Source: Eubacteriales bacterium (GTDB taxonomy: Bacteria; Bacillota; Clostridia; Peptostreptococcales; Anaerovoracaceae). Taken from it: 6,710 nt of DNA. Position 1 is the first letter of the stretch. Every line of letters begins with the position of its first letter. This document shows, one piece after another, positions 6,699-6,710 of the stretch. A program made the translations under genes and the position numbers. Under the pieces are notes generated by a model, which did no database searches, was not told the DNA's origin, and worked only from the letters and a program-made list of their open reading frames with translations. Location of the stretch: contig JAQVOT010000062.1 in NCBI GenBank assembly GCA_028702415.1, positions 1 to 6,710 of the forward strand, read 5' to 3'.

Positions 6699-6710
6699 AG
6701 ATCGGAAGAG
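6699..6710. other. Probable sequencing-adapter remnant at the contig end
   Basis: The final 12 bases, AGATCGGAAGAG, are identical to the first 12 bases of the standard Illumina TruSeq adapter. A chance match of this length placed exactly at a sequence end is very unlikely. The frame stays open through it by chance, adding four spurious residues to the transporter. Confidence 0.9.

Noticed and set aside
1..6710. CRISPR array, insertion sequence, phage or toxin-antitoxin system
   Set aside because: No regularly spaced repeats, terminal inverted repeats, transposase or integrase motifs, or paired small ORFs with start signals were seen. The tRNA 3' end is followed directly by its terminator with no sign of an integrated element.

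Overview
The window looks like one end of a chromosomal contig from a low-to-moderate GC Gram-positive anaerobe of the class Clostridia, possibly Lachnospiraceae-like. This is inferred from purine-rich AGGAGG-type ribosome binding sites, sigma-A-type promoters, a B. subtilis-like PolA with a degenerate proofreading domain, a cdd-polA-coaE gene string and an OPT-family transporter. The genus cannot be settled from the sequence alone. Every supported gene lies on the minus strand, so the biological reading order runs from high to low coordinates.

Reading in that direction: (1) 6699-6710 is an exact match to the start of the common Illumina adapter, so the last 12 bases are probably not genomic. 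(2) 6698-5688 is the C-terminal half or more of an OPT-family peptide (or metal-chelate) transporter. (3) 5663-5139 is cytidine deaminase (cdd), starting 24 nt after the transporter stop. (4) 5142-2464 is DNA polymerase I (polA), whose start overlaps the cdd stop as ATGA. (5) 2455-1796 is dephospho-CoA kinase (coaE), starting 8 nt after the polA stop, with its Shine-Dalgarno sequence overlapping that stop. (6) 1760-1678 is tRNA-Leu(GAG) with an encoded CCA. It has its own near-consensus promoter buried in the 3' end of coaE and is followed by a clear rho-independent terminator (1670-1637). (7) A 218-nt AT-rich intergenic region carries a near-consensus promoter for the last gene. (8) 1459-1 is the N-terminal part of an RND-superfamily efflux permease that carries a predicted helical insert of about 160 residues.

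cdd, polA and coaE form a tightly packed housekeeping string covering pyrimidine salvage, DNA repair and replication, and the last step of CoA synthesis. It may be read through from the transporter gene or started from a weaker candidate promoter near 5710-5738. The tRNA terminator ends this block, and the RND pump is a separate unit with its own promoter.

I did not find an undescribed multi-gene system here. The most notable observations are an alanine in PolA motif A at the position of the E. coli Glu710 ribonucleotide steric gate, the large insert in the RND pump, the coaE-embedded tRNA promoter, and the adapter remnant at the contig end.
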